This document shows positions 42,873 through 52,319 of a stretch of DNA of 64,000 bases, piece by piece. Position 1 is the stretch's first letter, and each line of letters opens with the position of its first letter. The position numbers and the translations under genes are program-made. This stretch comes from Sphingopyxis sp. GW247-27LB (lineage in GTDB: Bacteria > Pseudomonadota > Alphaproteobacteria > Sphingomonadales > Sphingomonadaceae), in the NCBI RefSeq assembly GCF_002277025.1, contig NZ_NIWD01000015.1, positions 303,968 to 367,967 on the forward strand. The letters are read 5' to 3'. The notes under the pieces were generated by a model, which saw only the letters and a program-made list of their open reading frames with translations, was not told the DNA's origin and did no database searches.

Positions 42873-45218
42873 ATGGCCGAGTCGCACCACGATCACACAC
42901 ACTGCGCTCATTCGGGTACCTCAGCATCAGGAATGGTAACCGACCCCGTTTGCGGAATGAGCGTCGACCCGGCGACTACAACGCATGTCGCCACCCATGG
43001 CGGCGTCCATCATTACTTCTGCAGCGCTGGCTGTCTCACCAAGTTCAACGCCGATCCGGCGCGATATGCGAGCGATGCACCGCATCGGACCGAGCCGGTG
43101 CCCGAAGGCGCGATCTGGACTTGCCCGATGCATCCGGAAGTCCAACAACCCGGGCCCGGAAGCTGCCCGATCTGCGGTATGGCGCTGGAGCCGACGACCC
43201 CGACGCTGAACGACGGCCCATCTCCGGAATATGCCGACATGAGGCGGCGCTTGGTCATCGGCCTCATCCTGACGCTGCCCGTCGTCGTGCTCGAAATGGG
43301 CGGTCACCTGCTGGGGCTCGACCGGTTTATCGACCCTCGGTTGTCGAACTGGCTGCAGATGGCGCTCGCAACGCCTGTGGTGCTCTGGGCAGGCTGGCCG
43401 TTTTTCAAGCGTGGCTGGGCGTCATTGAAGAGCCGCCATCTCAACATGTTCACCCTCATCGCCATGGGGACCGGCGTTGCCTGGGCCTACAGCATGGTGG
43501 CCGCGCTCGCGCCCGGCGTCTTTCCGATGGCGTTTCAGACGGCGCATGGTGCAGTCCCGGCCTATTTCGAGGCGGCGGCGGTGATCACCGTGCTGGTGCT
43601 GCTCGGCCAATTGCTCGAACTGCGCGCCCGCGAAACCACCAGCGGCGCGATCCGGGCGCTGCTCGACCTGTCGCCCAGACTGGCGCGCCGGGTCCGTCCT
43701 GATGGCAGCGACGAGGAAATCACTCTCGACCAAGTCCTGGTCGGCGACACCCTGCGCGTCCGCCCAGGCGAGAAGGTGCCGGTCGACGGCGAGGTGCTCG
43801 AAGGGCGCGGCACGGTCGATGAATCGATGGTGACCGGCGAGTCCATGCCAGTGACCAAAGAAGCAAGCTCGAAGCTGATCGGCGGCACGATCAACCAGAC
43901 CGGCGGCCTTGTCATGCGCGCCGATAGAATCGGCCGCGACACCATGCTGGCGCGCATCGTCCAGATGGTCGCCGACGCACAGCGCAGCCGTGCACCGATC
44001 CAGCGGCTTGCCGATACGGTTTCGGGATGGTTCGTTCCTGCCGTTATCGCCGTCGCGGCGCTCGCCTTTGTCGTCTGGTCGCTGGTCGGCCCGTCTCCGG
44101 CGATGGGCTACGGCCTGATCGCGGCGGTCGCCGTGCTGATCATCGCCTGCCCCTGTGCGCTTGGTCTCGCCACGCCGATGTCGATCATGGTCGGGGTCGG
44201 GCGCGGCGCACAGGCCGGTATCCTCATCAAGAACGCGGAAAGCCTGGAGCGCATGGAAAAGGTCGACACACTCGTCGTCGACAAGACCGGGACGCTTACC
44301 GAAGGCAAGCCTGCCGTGGTTGCGATGGAGACGGCTGAAGGGTTCGACGAGAACGAGGTTCTACGCCTCGCAGCCAGCCTTGAACGCAGCAGCGAACACC
44401 CGCTGGCCCTTGCCGTAGTCAAAGCGGCCGAGGTCAGGGGGCTCGCGATCAGTGAACCGGGAGAGGTCGATCAGCCCGTCGGCAAGGGCATTACCGGCCT
44501 GGTTGATGGACACCGGCTTGTCGCGGGCAACGCCCGCTTCCTCGACGAGCAAGGCATTGCGACCACGGCATTGGCGGAGCGTGCCGACCGCCTGCGCGCC
44601 GAGGGCGCGACAGCGATATTCCTGGGCGTTGATGGCAAGGTGGCTGGCGCCATCGGCATTGCCGATCCGGTGAAAGAGACCACGCCTGCCGCGCTCAAGG
44701 CGCTTGGCGAGGCGGGAATTCACGTCATCATGCTGACCGGCGACAATCGCGTTACGGCAGAGGCCATCGCCCGGCGGTTGGGCATCGCCGATATCGAGGC
44801 CGATGTCCTGCCCGACCGCAAAAGCGAGATCGTCAGGCGACTGCGGGAGCAGGGCCGGATCGTCGCCATGGCCGGAGACGGCGTGAACGATGCCCCTGCA
44901 CTTGCCGCCGCCGACGTCGGCATCGCCATGGGCTCGGGCACCGATGTCGCCATCGAAAGTGCGGGCATCACGCTGCTCAAGGGCGACTTGAACGGCATCG
45001 CTCGTGCCCGCCACCTGAGCCACGCGACCATGGCGAACATCCGGCAGAACCTGTTCTTCGCTTTTGCTTACAACGTTGCGGGCATCCCGTTGGCGGCTGG
45101 CGCGCTCTACCCGCTGTTCGGCCTTATGCTCTCGCCGATCTTCGCGGCGGCGGCGATGGCGCTGTCCTCGGTCAGCGTGATCGGCAATTCCCTGCGCCTG
45201 AGGAGGCTTGCGCTATGA
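42873..45218 (+). CDS. copA: Cu(+)/Ag(+)-exporting P1B-type ATPase
   Basis: This 781-residue P-type ATPase pumps Cu(I) or Ag(I) out of the cytosol. The N-terminus has a His-rich start, a YHS domain (VTDPVCGMSV, FCSAGC) and a CPMHPEV/CPICGMAL metal-binding segment instead of an HMA domain. Core motifs are TGESMPV, the membrane IIACPCALGLATP, DKTGTLTEGKPA, TGDNRVTAEAIA and GDGVNDAPALA. GAGGAG precedes ATG 42873. It is first in the copper island. Confidence 0.95.
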   Translation: MAESHHDHTHCAHSGTSASGMVTDPVCGMSVDPATTTHVATHGGVHHYFCSAGCLTKFNADPARYASDAPHRTEPVPEGAIWTCPMHPEVQQPGPGSCPICGMALEPTTPTLNDGPSPEYADMRRRLVIGLILTLPVVVLEMGGHLLGLDRFIDPRLSNWLQMALATPVVLWAGWPFFKRGWASLKSRHLNMFTLIAMGTGVAWAYSMVAALAPGVFPMAFQTAHGAVPAYFEAAAVITVLVLLGQLLELRARETTSGAIRALLDLSPRLARRVRPDGSDEEITLDQVLVGDTLRVRPGEKVPVDGEVLEGRGTVDESMVTGESMPVTKEASSKLIGGTINQTGGLVMRADRIGRDTMLARIVQMVADAQRSRAPIQRLADTVSGWFVPAVIAVAALAFVVWSLVGPSPAMGYGLIAAVAVLIIACPCALGLATPMSIMVGVGRGAQAGILIKNAESLERMEKVDTLVVDKTGTLTEGKPAVVAMETAEGFDENEVLRLAASLERSSEHPLALAVVKAAEVRGLAISEPGEVDQPVGKGITGLVDGHRLVAGNARFLDEQGIATTALAERADRLRAEGATAIFLGVDGKVAGAIGIADPVKETTPAALKALGEAGIHVIMLTGDNRVTAEAIARRLGIADIEADVLPDRKSEIVRRLREQGRIVAMAGDGVNDAPALAAADVGIAMGSGTDVAIESAGITLLKGDLNGIARARHLSHATMANIRQNLFFAFAYNVAGIPLAAGALYPLFGLMLSPIFAAAAMALSSVSVIGNSLRLRRLAL

Positions 45219-45418
45219 ACATGGCCAATAAACGGTCCTGGCTGCTGGCGGCTGTCTCGGCAGCCCTGATCGCGGCCTATCTGTTCTATCCCGAGCATCG
45301 CCAGCATCTCTTCGGCCTGCTTCCCTACGCCTTCCTGTTCGCCTGTCCGTTGCTGCACTTCTTCCACGGCGGTCATCATCATGGCCATAACCGGTCATCG
45401 GGCGAGGAACGTCCATGA
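45215..45418 (+). CDS. DUF2933 small membrane protein
   Basis: This 67-residue protein has two helices (SWLLAAVSAALIAAYLFY and FGLLPYAFLFACPLLHFF) and a His-rich tail HGGHHHGHN, the DUF2933 pattern often found in copper loci. It is translationally coupled at both ends by 4-nt overlaps. A metal-binding accessory role is inferred. Confidence 0.85.
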   Translation: MNMANKRSWLLAAVSAALIAAYLFYPEHRQHLFGLLPYAFLFACPLLHFFHGGHHHGHNRSSGEERP

Positions 45419-45861
45419 ACAGCGGCCAGGCCTCGAAGGCGACGGGCGTGTCGCAGCGGATGATCCGCCACTACGAGGCCATCGGCCTGATGCCGCCGCC
45501 CGACCGGCGCGACAACGGCTATCGAGACTATCCCCCACGCTCGGTCGAGCGCCTGCGTTTCATCGCCAATGCCCGCGATCTGGGTTTTTCACTCGATGAG
45601 ATTTCCGCGTTGTTGGAACTGTGGGACGACCGTGCGCGGGCGAGCAGCGAAGTGAAGGCCATAGCTCTCGAACATGCCGAGGATCTTGCGCGCAAGTCGG
45701 CGGCGCTTGAAGCCATGCGCCGCACCCTGCTTGAGCTGGTCGATGGATGCAGCGGCGATGCGCGGCCAGATTGCCCGATCCTGGAAGGCCTCGCCGAACC
45801 GCGTAAGCGACCGGAACGAGATTTGACAGAATGCGCCGGCAAGCCGAAAGCAGAAACGTGA
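45415..45861 (+). CDS. cueR: CueR-like copper-responsive MerR regulator
   Basis: This 148-residue regulator has a MerR helix-turn-helix (SKATGVSQRMIRHYEAIGLM) and the metal loop C112-SGDARPD-C120. Position 77 is Ser (RASSEV), exactly as in Cu(I)/Ag(I) sensors. The extended C-terminus adds another Cys (TECAGK). It most likely activates the promoter at 42818 and so its own operon. Contrast the divalent-type MerR at 11.3 kb. Confidence 0.9.
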   Translation: MNSGQASKATGVSQRMIRHYEAIGLMPPPDRRDNGYRDYPPRSVERLRFIANARDLGFSLDEISALLELWDDRARASSEVKAIALEHAEDLARKSAALEAMRRTLLELVDGCSGDARPDCPILEGLAEPRKRPERDLTECAGKPKAET

Positions 45862-46229
45862 AGCGCTGGCTCTCCTTACTGCTGCTCCTTGGAGCACTAC
45901 TTGGCCTCCTGGGCCAAGAAGCTGCCTTTGCGGATGTCATGCCGGTCATGAAGGCCGACCAAACGGCCAACGTCCCGCAGATGAGCGCGGATTGTGCGGA
46001 GATGATGGCGCTCGCCAAACAACAGACGCAGCCCGAAGATCCGTGCCAGGGGATGACACCCGATTGCATGGCGAAGATGGGCTGCGGGGTGGCTTTGGCG
46101 CTGCTACCGCCGCTCCCGATCGCATTGCCGGGCGAATATCGTGCGTCGATGCCGCCACAGGCATCGACGATGCCACTTGTCGGTCGCGACACCGGCCCGG
46201 AACCCGAACCGCCTGCAATCCTTGGCTGA
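45858..46229 (+). CDS. Exported Cys/Met-rich protein of the copper operon
   Basis: This roughly 123-residue protein has a signal sequence (VKRWLSLLLLLGALLGLL, cut near AAFADV) and a mature region rich in Cys and Met: SADCAEMMALAK, EDPCQGMTPDCMAKMGCG. That suggests periplasmic copper binding. I use the GTG at 45858, overlapping the cueR stop; the in-frame ATG 45831 is an alternative. No named family is recognised. Confidence 0.65.
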   Translation: MKRWLSLLLLLGALLGLLGQEAAFADVMPVMKADQTANVPQMSADCAEMMALAKQQTQPEDPCQGMTPDCMAKMGCGVALALLPPLPIALPGEYRASMPPQASTMPLVGRDTGPEPEPPAILG

Positions 46230-46304
46230 ACCCTAGCGGTGCGTCCGCGAGCCCTCGGGTTCGCGGCGTACCTTGGCGCAGTTCAACCAGGGATTTTCGC
46301 GATC

Positions 46305-47534
46305 ATGCGAATGATACTACCGGCGGCGCTGCTCGCGGCCGTTTCAGGCACAGCACTCGCCGAGCCGCTGACCTTCAGCGTCGCGATCGAGCGCGCCACA
46401 CGCGACGCGCCTTCGATCCGCGCGGGCGAAGCCGGGGTCGAGGCGAGGCGTTCGGCGTCGGTCGCCGCGGGCCGGTTGCCCGATCCGACGCTGAACCTCG
46501 GCCTCGACAACTTCCCCGTTTCCGGTCCGCCTGCCTACAGCTTCACGCGCGAGAGCATGACGATGGCGCGCGTGGGGGTCGAACAGCCGTTCCCCAATCC
46601 CGCCAAGCGCAGCGCGCAACGCACGCGTGCCCAGGCCGATATCGGCATTGCCGAGGGCGACCTCGCGATCGAGACGCAGAATGTCCGGCTCGAGACCGCA
46701 CTGGCCTGGATCGACCTTTACTATGCCAAGCGGAGGCTTGCGCAGCTCCAGCGGCTCGACGAAAGCCTGGGCGATCTGCAAGCGACGGTATCCGCGCGCC
46801 TCGCGGCCGGTTCAGCCCGCCCCGCCGCGGCGCTGGAGCCCGAGCAGTTACGCGCTGCCGTCAGCGACCGGCGCAGCGAGCTGGCCGCCGATGTCGCGAG
46901 GGCCAAAGCTCGTCTGGCGCGCTTCACCGGCGACGTTGAGGCCGATGTTGCGGGCGATCCGCCTATGATCGAAGTCAATAAAGCCGGCCTTGTTGCGGGT
47001 CTTCCCTTGTTGCCGCGACTTGTCGCGCTCGATGCCGGTATTCGCGGTGCCGAGGCCGATAGTGCGCTCGCCCGCGCCGACAAGCGGCCGGACTGGCGGG
47101 TGAGCGCGAACTATGGGCGCCGCGATCCCGCTTTTGGCGACATGGTGTCGGTCGGTGTCAGTATTGACCTGCCCCTGTTTGCCCAAAAGCGTCAGGATCC
47201 CAAGATCGCGGCCCGCGCGAGCGAAGAGACCCAGGCCCGCCTGCTGCGTGCCGCCGGCGAACGCGAGCTTCTGGCCGCGCTGGATGGCGATCTGGCGGAC
47301 CATGCCATGCACATGCAGCGGCTCGCCAACGCGCGGAATGTCCTGGTGCCGCTCGCAAAGCGCCGCGCCGAGCTGGACATGGCGAGCTTTGCTGCGGGCA
47401 AGCTCGATCTCGGCAGCGCGCTGCTCTCGAGCCTGGCGCTGGCCGAAGCCGAAGTCGATGCGCTGTCGCGCGAAGCCGATGTCGCGCGCGACGCGATCCG
47501 GATCAATTTTACCTATGGGGAGATGCGGCCATGA
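46305..47534 (+). CDS. TolC-family outer-membrane efflux protein (CusC-like)
   Basis: This 409-residue protein has a signal peptide (ending GTALAEP) and an all-helical outer-membrane efflux domain with two repeats, including RLPDPTLNLGLDNFPVSG and DPAFGDMVSVGVSIDLPLF. It forms the exit channel for the following CusBA-like pump. Its stop overlaps the adaptor gene. ATG 46305 is chosen for the signal peptide. Confidence 0.87.
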   Translation: MRMILPAALLAAVSGTALAEPLTFSVAIERATRDAPSIRAGEAGVEARRSASVAAGRLPDPTLNLGLDNFPVSGPPAYSFTRESMTMARVGVEQPFPNPAKRSAQRTRAQADIGIAEGDLAIETQNVRLETALAWIDLYYAKRRLAQLQRLDESLGDLQATVSARLAAGSARPAAALEPEQLRAAVSDRRSELAADVARAKARLARFTGDVEADVAGDPPMIEVNKAGLVAGLPLLPRLVALDAGIRGAEADSALARADKRPDWRVSANYGRRDPAFGDMVSVGVSIDLPLFAQKRQDPKIAARASEETQARLLRAAGERELLAALDGDLADHAMHMQRLANARNVLVPLAKRRAELDMASFAAGKLDLGSALLSSLALAEAEVDALSREADVARDAIRINFTYGEMRP

Positions 47535-48766
47535 GCATGGACGCGAGACAAGTGGCGCGGTGGGGCACCGGGGTGTTGGCGATTGCACTGGTCGCGGGCG
47601 GCAGCGGTTACTGGCTGGGACAGCAAGACGGCCCGGCGAGCGAAGCCGGATCGGCACAAGCCAATCGCAAGGTCCTCTACTGGTACGATCCGATGGTGCC
47701 GGCCGAGCACTACGACAACCCCAATTCGCTTTCGTCGATGGGGATGAAGACCATCCCCAAATATGCCGACGAGGCTCCTGCGGGCGACGCCCTGCCCGGT
47801 GTCAGCGTCGATCCCGCCGCGCGGCAGAATCTCGGCATGCGCGTGGTCGCAGCGGAGATGGGCACATTACCCTCAGGCCTTACGGTTACCGGCACGATCG
47901 ACTTCAACCAGCGCGACGTGGCGATTGTCCAGGCCCGTTCCGGGGGATTCGTCACCCGCGTCTACGCCCGCGCGCCCGGCGATGTGATCGGCGCGGGCGC
48001 GCCCATCGCCGACCTCCAGCTGCCCGAATGGGGCGGCGCGCAGACCGAGTTCCTTGCCGTGAAGAGGCTCGGCAAGCCCGAGCTGACCGCCGCCGCGCGC
48101 CAGCGGCTGCGGCTGTTGGGCATGTCCGATACGCTGATCGGTGAGGTCGAACGGACGGGCCGGACCAATGGCACGGTGACGATCCGCTCGCCGATCGCGG
48201 GCGTGATCCAGTCGCTCGACGCGCGGCAGGGTGTAACGCTCGGCGCGGGCCAGACGCTCGCACAAGTCACCGGCATCGGCACGGTCTGGCTCAACGCCGC
48301 CGTGCCCGAGGCGCAGGCGGGCATGGTCCGCGTGGGCCAGGGTGCAAGCGCCACGCTCGCCGCCTTTCCGGGCGAGAGCTTTGCCGGACGGGTCTCCGCG
48401 ATCCTGCCCGCCGCGCAGGCCGACAGCCGCACGCTGACAGTGCGGATCGAACTCGCCAATCCCGGCGGACGGCTGCGGCCGGGCATGTTCGCTGCTGTTG
48501 CCCTGGGGGGCGACGGCGGGCAGGCGCTGCTGGTGCCAAGCGAAGCGGTGATCCGTACCGGCACGCGCGCCCTCGTCATGCTGACGCTCGCGGATGGCCG
48601 CTACCGTCCGGCCGAAGTACGCACCGGCCGCGAGGGTGGCGGCAAGACCGAAATTCTCGCCGGGCTCGCTGCGGGCGAAAAGCTCGTCGCCTCCGGCCAG
48701 TTTCTGCTCGATTCCGAAGCGAGCCTGACCGGCATCGCCGCGCGGCCGATCGGCGGCAGCCAATGA
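47531..48766 (+). CDS. cusB: RND efflux periplasmic adaptor (CusB-like)
   Basis: This 411-residue membrane-fusion protein has an N-terminal membrane anchor and the heavy-metal-binding YWYDPMVP segment of CusB-like adaptors, then paired barrel-sandwich halves (GFVTRVYARAPGDVIGAGAPI and IRSPIAGVIQSLDARQGVTL) and a beta-barrel domain. It links the CusA-like pump to the outer-membrane channel and passes on copper or silver. Confidence 0.92.
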   Translation: MSMDARQVARWGTGVLAIALVAGGSGYWLGQQDGPASEAGSAQANRKVLYWYDPMVPAEHYDNPNSLSSMGMKTIPKYADEAPAGDALPGVSVDPAARQNLGMRVVAAEMGTLPSGLTVTGTIDFNQRDVAIVQARSGGFVTRVYARAPGDVIGAGAPIADLQLPEWGGAQTEFLAVKRLGKPELTAAARQRLRLLGMSDTLIGEVERTGRTNGTVTIRSPIAGVIQSLDARQGVTLGAGQTLAQVTGIGTVWLNAAVPEAQAGMVRVGQGASATLAAFPGESFAGRVSAILPAAQADSRTLTVRIELANPGGRLRPGMFAAVALGGDGGQALLVPSEAVIRTGTRALVMLTLADGRYRPAEVRTGREGGGKTEILAGLAAGEKLVASGQFLLDSEASLTGIAARPIGGSQ

Positions 48767-51700
48767 TCGCCGCGATCATCCGCGCCTCGGTCAAGGCGCG
48801 CGGTTTCGTCATCGCAGCCGCGCTGGTGCTCACGGCAATCGGCGTGGCGGCGGTGCGGACCACGCCGGTCGATGCCTTGCCCGATCTCTCCGACGTGCAG
48901 GTCATCATCCGCACGAGCTGGCGGGGGCAGGCACCGCAGATCGTCGAGAACCAGGTCACCTATCCGATCACTTCGACCATGCTCTCGGTGCCGGGCGCGC
49001 GGGTGGTGCGTGGCTATTCGTTCACCGGCGACAGCTTTGTCTATGTGCTGTTCGACGACGGCACCGACCTCTACTGGGCGCGCAGCCGGGTGCTGGAATA
49101 TCTGAGTCAGGTGCAAAGCCGCCTGCCCGAGGGGGCGAAGGCTTCGCTCGGCCCCGATGCCACGGGTGTTGGCTGGATCTACGAATATGCACTGGTCGAT
49201 CGGACCGGGCGGCACGATCTCGCCCAGCTCCGAAGCTTGCAGGACTGGTTCCTGCGCTTCGAGCTCAAAACCATTCCCGGCGTCGCCGAAGTCGCCAGCA
49301 TCGGCGGCATGGTCAAGCAGTACCAGGTCGTGGTCGATCCGCAGAAGCTCGCCGCCTATGGCGTGACTGGCGAGGATGTCGCCGAGGCGCTTAAGCGCGC
49401 CAATCAGGAGACCGGCGGGGCCAGCGTCGAGATGGCCGGGGCCGAATATACCGTGCGCGCCAGCGGCTATCTCAAGACGCTCGACGATTTCCGCAGCGTT
49501 CCGGTCCGCACGGCAGCAGGCGGCGTGCCGGTGACGCTGGGCGATGTCGCGAGCGTACAAGTCGGCCCCGAAATGCGGCGCGGCGTGGCCGAACTCAACG
49601 GCGAGGGCGAAGTCGCGGGCGGGGTCATCGTCATGCGCCAGGGGCAGAACGCGCGGGCAGTGATCGAGGGCGTTCGAGGCAAGCTCGACGAACTGAAGAA
49701 GAGCCTGCCCGCCGGCGTCGAGGTGGTCACCACCTACGACCGCTCAGGGCTCATCGACCGCGCGGTCGAGAACCTGACCGGTAAGCTAGTCGAGGAATTC
49801 GTCATCGTTGCGCTCGTGTGCGCCCTGTTCCTCTGGCACGCGCGCTCGGCGCTGGTGGCGATCCTCACCCTGCCGCTGGGCATCCTGATCGCCTTCATCG
49901 TCATGCGGCTGCAGGGGCTGAACGCCAATATCCTCTCGCTGGGAGGCATCGCCATCGCCATCGGCGCGATGGTCGATGCGGCGGTGGTGATGATCGAGAA
50001 CGCCCACAAACATCTCGAACGCTGGCGTCATGACAATCCCGATGCAGAGCCGGACGCTCCCACACGCTGGCGGCTCGTCACCGATGCCGCGGCAGAGGTC
50101 GGCCCGGCGCTGTTCCTCAGCCTGTTGATCATCACCTTCTCGTTCCTGCCGATCTTCACCCTGCAGGGCCAGGAAGGCCGGCTATTCGCGCCGCTTGCCT
50201 TTACCAAGACCTATGCAATGGCGGCGGCTGCATTCCTCTCGATCACGCTAATCCCGGTGCTGATGGGGCTCCTGATCAAGGGCCGCATCCCCAGCGAAGA
50301 AGCCAACCCGATCAACCGCTGGCTGGCGCGTATCTACCGCCCGGTGATCGACTGGGTGCTGGCGCGGCCGAAGCAGACGCTGATGATTACCGCCCTGGTT
50401 TTCGCCACCAGCCTGTGGCCGATGGCACGGATCGGCGGCGAATTCCTGCCGCAGATGGACGAGGGCGATCTGCTCTACATGCCTTCGGCGCTGCCGGGCC
50501 TGTCAGCGGCCGAGGCTGGCCGCCTGCTCCAGCAGACCGACCGGCTGATCAAGACCGTGCCCGAGGTCGAGAGCGTGTTCGGCAAGGCGGGCCGCGCCGA
50601 CAGTGCGACCGACCCCGCTCCCCTCGAAATGTTCGAGACGACAATCCGGTTCAAACCGCGCGACCAATGGCGCCCTGGCATGACGCCCGACAAGCTGCGC
50701 GATGAACTCGATGCCAGGGTCAAGGTACCCGGCCTCGCCAACTTCTGGATCCCGCCAATCCGCAACCGGATCGACATGCTGGCCACCGGCATCAAGAGCC
50801 CGGTCGGAATCAAGGTTGCCGGATCGAACCTCGCCGAGATCGACCAAACTGCCAAGTGGATCGAGCACGTGGTGAAGACCGTGCCCGGCGTCGCCTCGGC
50901 ACTGGCCGAGCGGCTCACCGGCGGGCGCTATATCGACGTCGATGTGAACCGCGCCGCTGCGGCGCGCTATGGCCTCAATGTCGCCGATGTGCAGGCGGTA
51001 GTCTCCGGCGCGATCGGCGGCGAGACCATCGGCCAGACCGTCGAAGGGCTGGCGCGCTACCCGATCAGCGTGCGCTACCCTCGCGAACTGCGCGACAGCA
51101 TCGACAAGCTCGCAAACCTGCCCGTCCTGACCCCTTCGCGCCAGCAGATCACGCTGGGAACGGTCGCCAGCGTGCGTATCAGCGATGGCCCGCCGATGCT
51201 GAGGAGCGAAAACGGCCGGCCGGTCACCTGGATCTACGTCGACGGACGCGGCAGCGACATGCAGACGCTGGTAGGCGACATCAACCGCGCGATCACAAGC
51301 AAGGTTGCCCTGCCTCCCGGCGTCAGCATTTCTTATACCGGCCAGTACGAGTTCCTGGTCCGCGCCAAGGAGCGGATGAAGCTCGTCATCCCAGTGACGC
51401 TCGCGATCATTTTCGCGCTGCTCTACCTGACCTTCCGCCGCTGGGATGAGGCGCTGCTGATCATGGGCACGCTGCCTTTCGCGCTCACCGGCGGGCTGTG
51501 GCTGCTCTACTGGCTGGGCTACAACCAGTCGGTCGCCACGGCGGTCGGGTTCATCGCACTCGCCGGGGTCGCCGCCGAGTTCGGGGTGGTGATGCTGATC
51601 TACCTCAAGCAGGCGCTCGAAGCGCGAACCGATGGCGATGTCGCCGCTGCGGTGCGCGATGGCGCGCTGCTGCGCGTGCGGCCCAAGGCAATGACGGTGG

Positions 51701-51897
51701 CGGTGATCCTCGCCGGCTTGCTTCCGGTCCTCGTAGGCGGCGGCGCCGGTTCCGAGGTCATGAGCCGCATCGCCGCCCCGATGGTCGGCGGCATGCTGAC
51801 CGCGCCGCTGCTCTCGATGCTCGTCATTCCTGCCGCCTACCTGCTGATGCGCCGGCGGTCAAAACCCCCTGTTCAACCCGAAGGAGAAGTGAAGTGA
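48763..51897 (+). CDS. cusA: Heavy-metal RND efflux pump (CusA-like)
   Basis: This 1044-residue, 12-helix pump belongs to the HME-RND class. The helix-4 motif IAIAIGAMVDAAVVMIENAHK is the CusA type (with the proton-relay Asp), and PVDALPDLSDVQVIIRT opens the porter domain. Length and domain order are normal. It expels Cu/Ag from the periplasm through CusB and the TolC-like protein. Overlaps with both neighbours show tight co-translation. Confidence 0.95.
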   Translation: MIAAIIRASVKARGFVIAAALVLTAIGVAAVRTTPVDALPDLSDVQVIIRTSWRGQAPQIVENQVTYPITSTMLSVPGARVVRGYSFTGDSFVYVLFDDGTDLYWARSRVLEYLSQVQSRLPEGAKASLGPDATGVGWIYEYALVDRTGRHDLAQLRSLQDWFLRFELKTIPGVAEVASIGGMVKQYQVVVDPQKLAAYGVTGEDVAEALKRANQETGGASVEMAGAEYTVRASGYLKTLDDFRSVPVRTAAGGVPVTLGDVASVQVGPEMRRGVAELNGEGEVAGGVIVMRQGQNARAVIEGVRGKLDELKKSLPAGVEVVTTYDRSGLIDRAVENLTGKLVEEFVIVALVCALFLWHARSALVAILTLPLGILIAFIVMRLQGLNANILSLGGIAIAIGAMVDAAVVMIENAHKHLERWRHDNPDAEPDAPTRWRLVTDAAAEVGPALFLSLLIITFSFLPIFTLQGQEGRLFAPLAFTKTYAMAAAAFLSITLIPVLMGLLIKGRIPSEEANPINRWLARIYRPVIDWVLARPKQTLMITALVFATSLWPMARIGGEFLPQMDEGDLLYMPSALPGLSAAEAGRLLQQTDRLIKTVPEVESVFGKAGRADSATDPAPLEMFETTIRFKPRDQWRPGMTPDKLRDELDARVKVPGLANFWIPPIRNRIDMLATGIKSPVGIKVAGSNLAEIDQTAKWIEHVVKTVPGVASALAERLTGGRYIDVDVNRAAAARYGLNVADVQAVVSGAIGGETIGQTVEGLARYPISVRYPRELRDSIDKLANLPVLTPSRQQITLGTVASVRISDGPPMLRSENGRPVTWIYVDGRGSDMQTLVGDINRAITSKVALPPGVSISYTGQYEFLVRAKERMKLVIPVTLAIIFALLYLTFRRWDEALLIMGTLPFALTGGLWLLYWLGYNQSVATAVGFIALAGVAAEFGVVMLIYLKQALEARTDGDVAAAVRDGALLRVRPKAMTVAVILAGLLPVLVGGGAGSEVMSRIAAPMVGGMLTAPLLSMLVIPAAYLLMRRRSKPPVQPEGEVK

Positions 51898-52262
51898 AGA
51901 CAACCCTGATGATTGCGTCCGGCCTCCTGGCCGTGGTCTCGCTCGCCGCCTGCAAGCAGGCCGAAGCGCCGAAACCCGCCGAAAGCAGCGCCGCATCGGG
52001 CCCCATGGCGAACATGCCCATGGCCGGTAAGATGATGCACGGCATGGCGGCCGGCACGGTCACCGCGATCGATCCCGCCAAAGGCACGATCACGCTCGAT
52101 CACGGTGCCATGAGCGGCCTCGGCTGGTCCGCCATGACGATGGGCTTCACGACCAAGCCGGAACTGCTCTCCGGTATCAGTGTTGGCGACAAGGTGGACT
52201 TCGAGATTGATTGGGATGGCAAGGCCGGAATGATCACGAAGATCGCGAAATCTGGCACGTAA
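51894..52262 (+). CDS. cusF: CusF-like periplasmic copper-binding lipoprotein
   Basis: This 122-residue protein has a lipoprotein signal with lipobox LAAC, a Met-rich linker (MANMPMAGKMMHGM) and a CusF domain. The Cu(I) site appears as His in LDHGAM and Trp/Met in LGWSAMTMGF, the His-Trp-Met-Met set of CusF. GTG 51894 has AAGGAG 7 nt upstream and overlaps the cusA stop. Unlike E. coli CusF it is membrane-tethered. Confidence 0.88.
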   Translation: MKTTLMIASGLLAVVSLAACKQAEAPKPAESSAASGPMANMPMAGKMMHGMAAGTVTAIDPAKGTITLDHGAMSGLGWSAMTMGFTTKPELLSGISVGDKVDFEIDWDGKAGMITKIAKSGT

Positions 52263-52319
52263 CGGCCAGTTTCGACCTGAACCCAGACTCGGCCATATCT
52301 GCAAGCCGTGCCGAGGTCC

